From the NCBI GenBank assembly GCA_017163975.1, contig JAFFSR010000291.1, positions 4,655,001 through 4,719,000 on the forward strand: 64,000 nucleotides of DNA, given 5' to 3'. Position numbers and translations under genes: made by a program. Below, piece by piece: positions 45,200 through 55,603 of this stretch. The number at the start of each line of letters is the position of its first letter. Within the stretch, counting starts at the first letter, position 1. The stretch is from Anastatus disparis (lineage: Eukaryota > Arthropoda > Insecta > Hymenoptera > Eupelmidae). Below the pieces are notes generated by a model, which was given only the letters and a program-made list of their open reading frames with translations, had not been told where the DNA came from and ran no database searches.

Positions 45200-45649
45200 T
45201 TACAAACATTTCAAAAAAAATGTTATATATAAATTGTTCACCTTTTGGGGTGTAAGAATAACAATTTAAGTTTAACTTAAACTGTTTTTCATTATTTCAT
45301 TCTCTTAATTTATTTATTTTTTTATTTTTTAAATATTATTACAGTTTTCAAATATAATCGGAATAAACAGCCATGATAACTGCCGCTCATTTACCGATCG
45401 GTCATTATTATTTACCTACTGAAAGCAACGTTACCTACTACATTTTGAGGTTCAAAGCGCCTTGGGATTTTGAGCTTCTATTAGTATCTATCTTCGTTGA
45501 CGACGCTCTCTCACTCCCGCATTCTTGAATAATCACGAATAATGGAGAAAAATTATAAATTTTTAGGTTATGACACTTCGGGTTTTCTACTAATTATAAT
45601 CTTTTTCTTTTTTTCAACTAAATCAAATTAAAGAAAATCGTTATTAACA

Positions 45650-46415
45650 GGATGTCGGAGCTGCTGGGCACAAATTTTGCTTTTATTATTTTATTGATAT
45701 CTTTTTAAATTCGTAATTTGAACAATTGTAATGACTTGTCCGCACTCAAGCTATGTTAATACAATAATTTTTATTGAAATAAAAAATCATATCGACTTGT
45801 TATTTTTTTATAAGCTTGGAATGGAAATTAGATATCAAGCTCCATAAACCTAACCTCAAAATACTATATACGGCTGATTCCATTTCAAATCGAACAGTCA
45901 GTATACACTCAAGTCACTAATTACTGCGCTAATGGAGTATGTTATTCTACCCTAAAAATAAGGGTATACGTATTTTTTTATTTTGCTGAAATATCAAAAT
46001 TGCATCAGATGTGCACTTTTGAAAATTGCATACAAAAACTAAATGTTAAAACTGAAAATGTTGAGAATAACTTTAGAGAGCTATCGTTTTACCAATTTCC
46101 AATGAATTTTGATAAACCTTTTTTTATTTTATTTCGTTTTGAGCCCTCTTCAACTCCGTGCAAGAAATTTAAAAAAAAACTAAAAAATGACTGAGATATA
46201 TGCATTTTACCAAAAAATGCACTTTTTATGCACATGCATTTTTCTCGAAAAGGCCATTTTTTTTTTTTGCTGAAATTTTTTTTGCTGATAGAGGACCAAA
46301 ATACCTATCTAATAGTACTTGTTTGATCCCGGGTTTTTTGGTTTGGAGCGAGAAAAAAATTCACAAATTTTGTTGGTGAAAAATGCTTGTATATACGTTC
46401 GGAAGTCTTAAGCAG
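45650..46415. repeat. Inverted-repeat blocks X and Y, left side
   Basis: Block X (45650-45885, GATGTCGGAGCTGC ... TATATACGGC) and block Y (45886-46415, TGATTCCATTTCAAATCG ... CGGAAGTCTTAA) both recur inverted at 49250-50010. The order there is X' then Y' rather than the mirror order Y' then X', so the arrangement is permuted. Confidence 0.8.
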
Positions 46416-46564
46416 TCGACATTTAAATATTATCCTTCGTTTAGCATTATCCAGGAACAACGACGTGGACATAGAAGGATTCTGTTCCCTTCGAGGTGCT
46501 TTTTTAGAGTGAGTTCCCCTTGCCTCTCACTGTTGGGATGCGTCAAAAAAATAATTATAGTTAA

Positions 46565-47662
46565 TTATTTTTTTTTATTTTTGCGCTTATTATTTTTAGT
46601 TTTAAATGTAGTCTCACGACGCTTGGCTTTTTTTTTCTTGTTTTTCATTTCATTTAGTGCATGTATAGCTGTCCTGCCAATAAATATATGTGATTTTAAT
46701 TCCCCAAGTTTTTTTAACCACATATGACTTTTTTGAATTCCATTATATTTAGAAACCCCACTCCATTCAATATTTTTCTTTTTTCTAAATCTTTCAATAT
46801 CATTTATTGGTAGTAAAATGATTTTTATTGCATTGGTGTAACTTTGAACCCAATTTATAAAATCGTCAGCATTTTGTATCGATTCTTCATGAAAATATTC
46901 CATAACGATATTTTTTGTGCTTTCATCAATAGGATGACCAGTATATAAATCTGGCTCCGAATAAACTCCTTTATTTTTCACGAGATTTCTTGATTTATTT
47001 ATCATATACTCGCTTATATTCGGGAATAGTGAGCAAACTTTTATTTTGCTTAATTTTGAAGGTAGTAGAGTTAGAAGTTTTATTTTCTCCGAAATAGAAG
47101 AGCATTTTTCTAAAGCCAATTTAAAATTTTCTAAAAATTCATTCCAATAGTTTTCAGTGGAATTTTCGTCCGATTCTATTGATTCAACTGAAATGCCATA
47201 CGCATCTTCTAATTTACTTCCAACAGTAGCAGAAAAAGCTGAAATTAAGGATTTTTTCTTTTTAGATACGTAATTTCCTCTAAAATTTTCAGGTATTGCA
47301 GTTTTTCTTTTTAGGGGTGAGATGCATTCAGGTAAAACTGAATTAATACTCTCGTTTAATTCCTCTATTCGTTCGGGTGTCTTCGGAATAAAATCATCAT
47401 CTCTTCCGCTAAAAAGTTCAGTGATTTCATTTTCAGATATAGACTCAAGATCACTTAAAATCATTTTTGATATGCGTTTATGGCAATTTTTACATACATT
47501 AGTAGATGGCAATATATTTAAATCTGGATGAAGCTGTGCCAAATTAATGGCTAAATCTTCCAACGGTCTAAAACGTGAATTACTGCTCATATAAACTACC
47601 TTTTTATGCATTTGAAAAAAATCGGGACACGAAATTCTTTTAGAAGAGTAAATTTCGGACAT
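46565..47662 (-). CDS. 365-aa transposon-type protein of unknown function
   Basis: An intact frame from an ATG at 47660-47662. The N-terminal part has KRISCPDFFQMHKKVVYMSS, a possible metal site CKNCHKR, FSGRDDDFIPKTPE and LPECISPLKRKTAIPENFRG. The middle is ENYWNEFLENFKLALEKCSS, LLTLLPSKLSKIKVCSLFPN and GVYSEPDLYTGHPIDEST. After MEYFHEESIQN the rest (ADDFINWVQSYTNAIKIILL ...) looks like the far C-terminal part of related proteins. I suspect an internal deletion that removed a catalytic centre; this rests on memory of the family, common in insects and cnidarians. A Lys-rich tail ends it. It lies between inverted blocks Y and Y', so it is probably the gene of that element. Confidence 0.6.
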   Translation of the reverse strand: MSEIYSSKRISCPDFFQMHKKVVYMSSNSRFRPLEDLAINLAQLHPDLNILPSTNVCKNCHKRISKMILSDLESISENEITELFSGRDDDFIPKTPERIEELNESINSVLPECISPLKRKTAIPENFRGNYVSKKKKSLISAFSATVGSKLEDAYGISVESIESDENSTENYWNEFLENFKLALEKCSSISEKIKLLTLLPSKLSKIKVCSLFPNISEYMINKSRNLVKNKGVYSEPDLYTGHPIDESTKNIVMEYFHEESIQNADDFINWVQSYTNAIKIILLPINDIERFRKKKNIEWSGVSKYNGIQKSHMWLKKLGELKSHIFIGRTAIHALNEMKNKKKKAKRRETTFKTKNNKRKNKKK

Positions 47663-47894
47663 TGTTATTTCACAATTTTGTTGAATTTTTCACAAGCCCG
47701 AGAAGCACCTTTCAAAGCAGCCGTAAAAATAACTAGCTTCTATATAACAGTTCTAATATGCTGTTTTGGTTACGCGATGTATTTGTCCGCGAGTTAGCCT
47801 CCTATTGTTTGTACATCGAAACATACATAATATAGATATACACGAATAGAATTCTTTTTTTTCATGTTTAAATATTTATTTTTATATTACGAAT

Positions 47895-47896
47895 TT

Positions 47897-47954
<58 letters not shown>
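47895..47954 (+). repeat. CA and TA microsatellite
   Basis: A CA run followed by a TA run, directly left of the foldback at 47963. Confidence 0.95.
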
Positions 47955-47957
<3 letters not shown>

Positions 47958-47962
47958 TTATA

Positions 47963-48132
47963 TACGTAACTTGGGAGTACGAAGGATGAATACAGGCGAG
48001 ACTAAAGTGTTTGTCGCTTGAGTAGCAGTTAGTCGAGGGCGCGCGAAGCGCGCCCGAGACTGACTGCTGCTCAAGCAACAAGCACTTTAGTCAAGCCCTG
48101 ATTCAGAATCCTTCGTACTCCCAAGTCACGTA
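47963..48132. mobile_element. Foldback TACGTAACTTGGGAGTACG, copy 1
   Basis: TACGTAACTTGGGAGTACGA faces TCGTACTCCCAAGTCACGTA. The GC-rich tip is GAGGGCGCGCGAAGCGCGCCC. Copy 2 lies at 55432-55582. It touches the TTTATGTCGT element that follows. Confidence 0.88.
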
Positions 48133-48138
48133 GATAAG

Positions 48139-48583
48139 TTTATGTCGTTGGTAGGCCGTATGAGGAACTATAAAAATGATTTTTAAAAATTAATGATATA
48201 TGTTTTATTAAAAAAAAGTAAATAATGTCATTATTTACTTATTTATTTTACTTATTAACTGTTTAACTTTGAAAATTTGTTTAAACAAAACATTCTGTAA
48301 AGTTAAGATTTTATATGAATTTGTATGAGCATTGACATATCTAACGACATTCTTTTGTTTTCACTAACCTACGAATCGATGTCACTCGCGTCATATACGA
48401 CCATGCTGTGCGATATCTCGATCTGTCAATACTCTCTTAGGGAGTATAGAGCTGTCAATACTCCCTAAGGGAATATTGACAGAGAGAATATCGTCGAGAT
48501 ATTAGCATGAACGTATGCAATGCCTATACAAATTTAGCGTGGTCTATAGGTATTCCACCGAATACGGCCTACGACGACATAAA
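48139..48583. mobile_element. TIR element TTTATGTCGTTGGTAGG, copy 1
   Basis: TTTATGTCGTTGGTAGGCCG faces GGCCTACGACGACATAAA. It has an inner hairpin around TCAATACTCCCTAAGGG (about 48425-48480). A related element lies at 54820-55425, again beside a TACGT-type foldback. Confidence 0.82.
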
Positions 48584-48678
48584 TATATATATATATATCA
48601 CTATTGATGCTATATACATGCATACAAATGTAAACAAATGATGAGCCAAGCATACGACAGTGTTTGAATGCAGACTGC

Positions 48679-49067
48679 TTAAGAGGAGGTGGAGTATATC
48701 TGTCCTTTTCTAATCAGAGAATTGATTTTTTCACAAAAATTAATAATTGTAGCAAAAAATAAGAAGAAAGCCCCATCTCGTATAATAAAAAGCAACATTT
48801 TCTTTTATGAGGAAAAATTATTTTTATCGCTTTGTTTTTAAGAAAACCTTGAAAAACTGAATTGTCCATCCTAACCTCTATTTTTTAAGTTTTTCAAGGT
48901 TTTCTTCAAAACTAATCGATGAAAATAATTTTTCCTCATCAAAGAAAATCTAGCTTTTGATTATACGAGATGGGGCTATCTCCTTATTTTTTGCTACAAT
49001 TATTAGTTTTTGCAAAAAAATTCATTCTTTGATTAGAAAAGGACAGAGATATACGACCTGCTCTTAA
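48679..49067. mobile_element. TTAA-flanked foldback (family TTAAGAGG)
   Basis: TTAA at 48679-48682 and 49064-49067. TTAAGAGGAGGTGGAGTATA faces TATACGACCTGCTCTTAA. Inner blocks CTGTCCTTTTCTAATCA and AAAACCTTGAAAAACT also pair with their inverses. The CTGTCCTT.TCTAAT block is shared with 10839-11236. Confidence 0.9.
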
Positions 49068-49249
49068 GAGCATGACGAAGCTGTCCGCCTTCTAATAATA
49101 TTTCCAATCCTAACTTATGAATAAACGATGCGTTTAATCGAGTTTTTTTGCTATAAAGAAAAAGTTTGTAAGATTAAACTCTAGTGCGGACAACTCAAGA
49201 AAACCACCAAAATATTATAAATACAAAGTTATAATAAAAACTTTCAATA

Positions 49250-50010
49250 TATCGTATTTTAAGGTTAGGTTGGTCGAGTTTAATATCTAATTTCCAATCC
49301 AAGCTCATAAAAAAATAACAAGTTCAAATGATTTTTTATTTTAACAAAAATTATTGTATTAATATAACTTTAGTGCGGACAAGTCATTATATTTGTTTAA
49401 TTTAAGAATTTAAAAAGATATCGATAAAATAAAAAAAGCAAAACTCGATTGCTGCAGCTCCGACATGCCGTTAAGACTTCCGAACGTATATACAAGCATT
49501 TTTCACCAACAAAATTTGTGAATTTTTTTCTCGCTCCAAACCAAAAAAGCCGGGATCAAACAAGTACTATTAGATAGGTATTTTGGTCCTCTATCAGCAA
49601 AAAAAATTTCAGCAAAAAAAAATGGCCTTTTCGAGAAAAATGCATGTGCATAAAAAGTGCATTTTTTGGTAAAATGCATATATCTCAGTCATTTTTTAGT
49701 TTTTTTTTTAAATTTCTTGCACGGAGTTGAAGAGGGCTCAAAACGAAATAAAATAAAAAAAGGTTTATCAAAATTCATTGGAAATTGGTAAAACGATAGC
49801 TCTCTAAAGTTATTCTCAACATTTTCAGTTTTAACATTTAGTTTTTGTATGCAATTTTCAAAAGTGCATATCTGATGCAATTTTGATATTTCAGCAAAAT
49901 AAAAAAATACGTATACCCTTATTTTTAGGGTAGAATAACATACTCCATTAGCGCAGTAATTGGTGACTTGAGTGTATACTGACTGTTCGATTTGAAATGG
50001 AATCAGCCAT
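49250..50010. repeat. Inverted-repeat blocks X' and Y', right side
   Basis: 49250-49476 is the inverse of block X and 49477-50010 the inverse of block Y (for example AAGACTTCCGAACGTATATA and CGATTTGAAATGGAATCAGC). See 45650-46415 for the permuted order. Confidence 0.8.
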
Positions 50011-50169
50011 ACCGAAAAATTGTTTATAACTCTTTATGTACAGTGTTTTGTGCAAATTCTGTAAGTTGTCCGCACTCAAGTTTAATATTGCAAATTTTCT
50101 TACTCTAATTAAGAACTCGAACTAACATACCGTTTACTCGTTAACTTGGAATTAAAATATTAATGAATT

Positions 50170-51206
50170 GAAGCGTCTCACAACAAAAATGGCTAAGTTT
50201 ATTTTTTTCGAAAGTTGAGTTATTAAGTAATTCGTATTTTTTAGCGTGCTTTCTAGTATATTTAATTATAAAATTTTTAAAAATTTGATTTTCTAATTAT
50301 TTTTTGTATGTTAAAAAACTGATGCAAAACAAAAAAGCGCTAAGTCCATTGAACCTGCTCATCAAAAATGGTAAAGTCCAATTTTAATGTTAAGAATGGA
50401 GTATGTGTGTATTTTTTATGAATATACACACGCATATACTTACACATACACATGATACGCTCACAAATACATACTCGTAAGCATATGCAATAATAATATA
50501 CTATGTGTTATTTATAAATAATGAACGCGTATTTATGAGTCTACGTCTATGTTTGTTGATAATATTCAGCGAGCTTCTGAGAATAAAAGCTTAAGTTTCA
50601 TATTGTAAATACCTTGCGAATTCATTACAATATAAAGCCCTCAGTTGTGAAAAAGCGAGAAAAAAACATATTGATAAAAAATGAAAAACAATTTTTCGTT
50701 AAATGCTAAAGACTTTTTTTTTAATTTTATGATTAAATATAGTAGAAAATAGGATAAAAATTATGAATGACTTAATAACTCAATTTTCGAAAAAAATGGG
50801 CTTAGTCACTTTTGTTGTGAGACACTTCGACATTATGTTATATTATTTGACAAATCTATAAATTGCAAATTTGAAATTGCTAAGTCCGGATAACATTTTT
50901 GAATAAAAAATAACTGAGTCTCGATTTCGCATCAGAATTAGTCAAGTCCTTCAAATTTTTTTTTTCAAAACTATCCATAGTCCATAGCCACATCAAAGTT
51001 AGTTAAGTCCATATTAAAAAAATATTTTTCTCTTTAAAAAAACAATTTAGATTTTTCGAAACATGTACCAAAATCTTATTTTTTATCGGTAAATTCAATA
51101 GTATTTTGGTTCGAGCGATTTAAAATCATTCAAAATATAGAGATTTTTTGCATTTTTCTCAAAATGCGTTGGTTGTGACTTAGTCACGTATGTTGTGAGA
51201 CGCTTC
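50170..51206. mobile_element. Foldback with GAAGCGTCTCACAACA ends
   Basis: GAAGCGTCTCACAACA at 50170 faces TGTTGTGAGACACTTC (ending about 50830) and TGTTGTGAGACGCTTC (ending 51206). The 50170-50245 arm pairs with 50757-50830. The segment to 51206 adds blocks of the type TTAGTCAAGTCC or TTAGTTAAGTCC. It may be one element with an internal duplicate of its right end. Confidence 0.75.
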
Positions 51207-51908
51207 AAATATATTATAACTATGGAGATGATGATGGGGTACCGGTATATGTAAGGAATGATATTGTGCACTCTGCTGAAACTATAGAAATTAGAAATAA
51301 TGTTTGATCGTGTAAGTCAGAGCCATCAATAAGGAGTTATGACAGTTCAAAATATATATTTTCATGTATAATTTATTTTCAATATAAAAAATAGATCATA
51401 TATAAAAATATATATTTATATTCAATATGAAAAATAAACCATACATGAAAGTATATATTTTAAACTGTCATAACTTCTTATTGATGGCTCTGACTTACAC
51501 GATAAAACTTCGAAGTTCATGTAAAATGGAAAAAAACAAGCTTTACAAAAGCAATTTCTGAAGTGGCAAACAATGAGTAATTTCAATTACTATGTAATAC
51601 ATAATAGAAAACTTGAAAATTCAAGTCTGTAAATCATGCTTACTCTCCTTTCCATTTACAACAAGAAGTATTCTTATGAATTTCTCTCTAAACCATCAGG
51701 ATTTTCAGAACAAAAAATGATAAAACTGGGACTTTTCCAAAAATTTTGAAATATTTCGAAATTTTAAGGATCTATAGCTCTTGATCCTTCCAATCTAAGA
51801 CCTTGAAAATTTTTTTACATATTTTGGGTAACAAAAAAAATACATTCTCAGAGATTTAGCGATCTTTATTTGCTTGCTCTTCCAGTTGGTGTAAAATGTC
51901 CCATATAT
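51207..51908. other. Spacer with a small palindrome
   Basis: No gene recognised. It contains the 193-bp foldback at 51309-51501. The rest is AT-rich. Confidence 0.65.
51309..51501. mobile_element. Short foldback, CGTGTAAGTCAGAGCCATC ends
   Basis: CGTGTAAGTCAGAGCCATCA faces TGATGGCTCTGACTTACACG, and GAGTTATGACAGTT faces AACTGTCATAACTTC. The interior is AT-rich (ATTTATTTTCAATAT / ATATTCAATATGAAAAAT). Confidence 0.88.
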
Positions 51909-51997
51909 GGGTGATTCTATTCGAACGGGTCAAATTCAAATTTTGAAATAATAGAAAATAAAGGTGTTCATTTTAAAAATTTTACTCAGGTTTTTTT

Positions 51998-53461
51998 ATG
52001 GTTATATCTAATAGAACAATATCCCAAAGTAGCCAAGCTGTCCATAGGTTATTCCCAGAAAAACTGATAGATAAAAAATATACTGATACAGAGAAATTAC
52101 TTTTATTCCAGAATTACTTTTTTTATTACCATCATTTGATATACTATTTTCTAATAATATTTATGTCGAACAAAGATTCTAAACTATCTGAAATACTTAA
52201 GAATTAGCTATTACCATATATGGATGAATTTTTAAAAATAAAAAACGACGCACGGAGAAAAATATATTGCATTAGTCAACAAAAAGATAGTTCCATTAGC
52301 GAAAATTTTTGCTAGTTTGAGACAGCGAAAATTTGAATTCGAAAATAGACTATCATTATTTGCTGCCATCGATGTGAATATTAGCTATTGTTTTGCGCTG
52401 ACATCTTCAATGACATTTTTTATGGTTATTAAATAAATGCATATTTGAAAGTGAATGAAATTTTTTTGTATGGTTTGAATTCTCAAAAGTTTTAATATCA
52501 ACTTTAAAAAAATAAAGGTTATGACTGATCGTTTAGCTGTCAAATGGTTTACAAAGTTTTATGCTAATGTAGCGCTTACGTATAGTTGAAATGACGACAA
52601 AATCATGCTGTTTCATTCAAGATTATGACAATAGTTGTAATATTAATCGCTACAGAACACAAAATTATAGAAGAAAAAAGAATGCCTTTTTTAGCTAATG
52701 ATTGTTGCTATGATTACAATTTTTTTGGCTACGGAAATCATTATCTCGCGCTAAAATTTTAGCTTTTTCTTTTGTCTTTTTTAGCAAATGGCATTTAGTT
52801 GCATTAACTATGAAAATAACTAAAAAGTTAATGTTTGAAGTTCACAATATTTAGTTTGTTTTAGCCCAAACTATCGCTGCATGTGTTTAGCGATATCCTT
52901 ATTGCTGTCGTTACCATACAATTTTTCTCCGTGCGAGTTACAGCAAAAATATGTATTTTTAAACATTATTAGAAGAAAGTTAAAGAACAAATATATCCAT
53001 ACTTGAGAAAGTTTGCTTTTTCAAAATATATAATAACATTATTTTTGTGTTTGGGAGTGGAGTTAAGTGTACTTGATGATAAAGGATTAGTAGGAAGTTC
53101 GTCACGTCCACGTGTAGAAACCATTTTATTACCAATACAATCTAAAATAATATATTATCAATTTATAGATTTTCCAATTCAGATTTTTCAAAAACTTTCA
53201 GTTAAATTCAAATAATTATATACTTACTTTGATATCAACGACAAACTCTTCATCAAGGCTAATGACAAACTGATATTTTTATTTTCTGAATACTACGATG
53301 TAACCTTTGATTTCGCTTTATTTATTTGTAGCATATACGTAGTATATAGTGCAGTATGTAAATATGACTACAGTGATTGTTTACAAAAAGATTTGAGAAT
53401 GTGCTTACTCGGAGATTCTCCACAAATATATAAATATATATATTCAATTTTGAATATCTAA
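51998..53461 (+). pseudogene. Unidentified reading frames of the 2.9-kb element
   Basis: Open segments are 51998-52207 (MVISNRTISQSSQAVHRLFP), then after the foldback 53003-53215 (MRKFAFSKYIITLFLCLGVE, GLVGSSSRPRVETILLP) and an unlisted frame from about 53230 to 53461 (YFDINDKLFIKANDKLIFLF, CLQKDLRMCLLGDSPQIYKY). The last has about 76 codons without a stop in AT-rich DNA. Together they look like one decayed protein. No motif is recognised. Confidence 0.35.
52251..52933. mobile_element. Foldback with CACGGAGAAAAATATATTG ends
   Basis: CACGGAGAAAAATATATTGC faces CATACAATTTTTCTCCGTG. CG flanks both sides. The interior has repeated TTAGCGAAAATTTTT / AAAATTTTAGC and TTTTAGCAAAT-type units. The ends resemble CACTGAGAAAAAAAT at 38645. 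Confidence 0.82.
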
Positions 53462-53756
53462 AAATTATAAGCAGTATAATATGTATTAAATTTCAAGTGT
53501 ACAAATAATTTAACACTCCATGGTATGAAATTCATGAATAAAATTGTTGACTTTATTATTTAATTAGAATTTTGTGAGTGCATCTCAAAAAAGGCAGGGG
53601 AATTGTATGCCAGGGGAGATTACCTGATAATTTGAATGAAATTTTTACCGAGTAAACGGTCTTCAACATTCACTGCTATACAAAGTTTTTTAGTTGTACA
53701 TAACTACTTTCTTAAACGTCTATTACGTATTTGAATATACGCTTATATCATGACAG

Positions 53757-54225
53757 TTAAGGTGGTTCGTGCGACTAACGTGTTTTTTCAAGATATTCTT
53801 GAAATTGTAGGTATAGTTCAATAAAGGCAATGTGAATATCATATTAAAATTTCAGAACATTTCATCGTTTCGTTTTTGATTAATCGATGTTCAAAGTTTT
53901 ACAAATTACATTGGAAGTATATCTATATATATTGGAATTTTTACATTTCGTAGCTGTTAATCGCAATATCTCATAAACTAAATTCAAATTGTAATTGAAA
54001 ATTTAAACATATATAAAGGAACTAATAATAAACATTTTCCAACAAGATTCACGTAAATTCATCGTTTTATTAAAGAGATAAAGTGTTTTGAACATGTAAT
54101 TATTAGATAAACGATGCATATTTCGTTCACATTTACGTTGCTGCGCATGCGCAACTGGATCATGTGAGCGCTATCTCTTTCTCTCACAGCTAGCTTTCTC
54201 TCTCTTACCGCACGAACCACCTTAA
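53757..54225. mobile_element. TTAA-flanked MITE, GGTGGTTCGTGCG end
   Basis: TTAA at 53757-53760 and 54222-54225, with TTAAGGTGGTTCGTGCG facing CGCACGAACCACCTTAA. Only the ends are inverse; the inside is not palindromic. It contains a TC-rich block near 54175-54205. Confidence 0.9.
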
Positions 54226-54819
54226 ATGTTTAGAGCCAGGGGAATTATCGTAGAAAAGGTAACTTAGCTTTCATAAGTGAAATGATGTTTACACGTAAAC
54301 AAAAATGTATTTTATGATTAACAAAGCAATTTTTTAGCGAAATAAACATATAATAACAATATTTCCATGTGATAGAAATAGCTTATATTTTCATAAGATT
54401 CAAATATAACATTTTTTATTATTATTGCTTTTTATCTATGAAAAAATATACATTTTTTTTATAATAACAAAGGGTCAAAGAAAATATTTTTTTTTCAACC
54501 ATTCTGCTGAAATGTATGTACGGATAGAAAAAAATATTTTTTGATCTTTCCGAAGTATTAATTCATCTATCCTGTATCTCTACAACGTTTAAAAAAAAAT
54601 TTATATATGATTACAGACAGGGGAGATTACTTTTTATACTGTCTAAGAGTCCCTATAAAAGCTACATTGAAATTAGCGATTAAAAAGTCATCGGATCATA
54701 AAGTTATAAGCTGAAAGTATATGAAAAATTTGTGGTTAATAATAATTGTACCTTGTATTGATAGTTTATTAAACGATTACATGTAATTACCCGTTAGAAT
54801 AGAATCACCCATATATATG

Positions 54820-55425
54820 TTTATGTCGTCGTACCAGGTATTCGGCGTTATACGTGCAAAGCTAGTTAAATGGGTATTGGGGTTGCATACATTTCAATTC
54901 GTAGCACAACTATATTCAGTTTGCTATACTTCACATAAAAAAATATAGATAATTCCATACCTCACATGGTGACGTATGGAGTCATCTATACGTCACGCTA
55001 TAAGGTAGTAATTAGCTATGAAGCGATCGTTGAAGTCGTAAAATTGGTTAGTTTAATAGGCGTGTTTTGTTTTTTCTTTTGATATTTTGTTCTTTAACAA
55101 ATTTAAAAAATATAAAAAAAATAAAAAACATTGATTAATTATAAAAAAAAAATTAGTGCAAATAATGAAAAAAATTAGTACAAATAACAAATAAATAATA
55201 ATCATAGTAAAAGTGAGACAGTGAAGAAAAAAAATTAAATATAAAATTTGTGTGATATGCGTGGACAGCTTGTCAAATTTGTGACACATCAATGACGGTT
55301 CCGCAGACGATCCGCGTCTACACTTTTAACATAAGTTTATTCAATTTCAAATCAAAATGAAAAAGGATTGCGAATTTGTACATTTGTAATTGTGTTGTCC
55401 CTCATACCTGCTACAACGACATAAA
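54820..55425. mobile_element. TIR element TTTATGTCGTCGTACCAGG, copy 2
   Basis: TTTATGTCGTCGTACCAGGT faces ACCTGCTACAACGACATAAA. It is related to 48139-48583 and adjoins the TACGTCA foldback at 55432 across the same short junction, in the opposite overall orientation. Confidence 0.78.
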
Positions 55426-55431
55426 ATCATC

Positions 55432-55582
55432 TACGTCATTTGGGAGTAAGAAGGATGAATACGGGGCGAATTTGTTGCTCGAACAGTAGTCAATCTCGAG
55501 CGCGCTTCACGCGCCCTCGACTGTCTACTGTTCTCGCAACAAACTCGCCCCGTATTCATCCTTCTTACTCCCAAATGACGTA
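55432..55582. mobile_element. Foldback TACGTCATTTGGGAGTAAG, copy 2
   Basis: TACGTCATTTGGGAGTAAGA faces TCTTACTCCCAAATGACGTA (allowing one base), and GGATGAATACGGGGCGA faces TCGCCCCGTATTCATCC. GC-rich tip GAGCGCGCTTCACGCGCCCTC. Arms of about 55 bp are nearly perfect. Confidence 0.92.
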
Positions 55583-55603
55583 TATAACTAATATGTATAT
55601 ATA

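Larger units (their letters stand above)
40868..45515. mobile_element. 4.6-kb nested palindrome
   Basis: Outer arms: CAACGAAGATAAATACTAATAGAAG... (about 40900) faces ...CTTCTATTAGTATCTATCTTCGTTG (about 45500). AAATGAGCGGCAGTTATCATGGC (about 41265) faces GCCATGATAACTGCCGCTCA (about 45370), and the tRNA-like blocks also pair. Each arm was separately hit by an hAT-type MITE at different places (41011-41241 and 44463-44703), so the palindrome is older than they are. The centre is filled with TTAA and TA elements. No transposase was found. Confidence 0.88.
51909..54810. mobile_element. 2.9-kb TIR element with coding remnants and nested elements
   Basis: GGGTGATTCTATTCGAACGG faces CCGTTAGAATAGAATCACCC. 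ATATAT flanks both sides (51903-51908 and 54811-54816). Inside are an unidentified broken frame, the CACGGAG foldback (52251-52933) and a TTAA MITE (53757-54225). The TIR is about 22 bp, shorter than in the foldbacks, so it may be a remnant of a coding DNA transposon. Confidence 0.7.
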
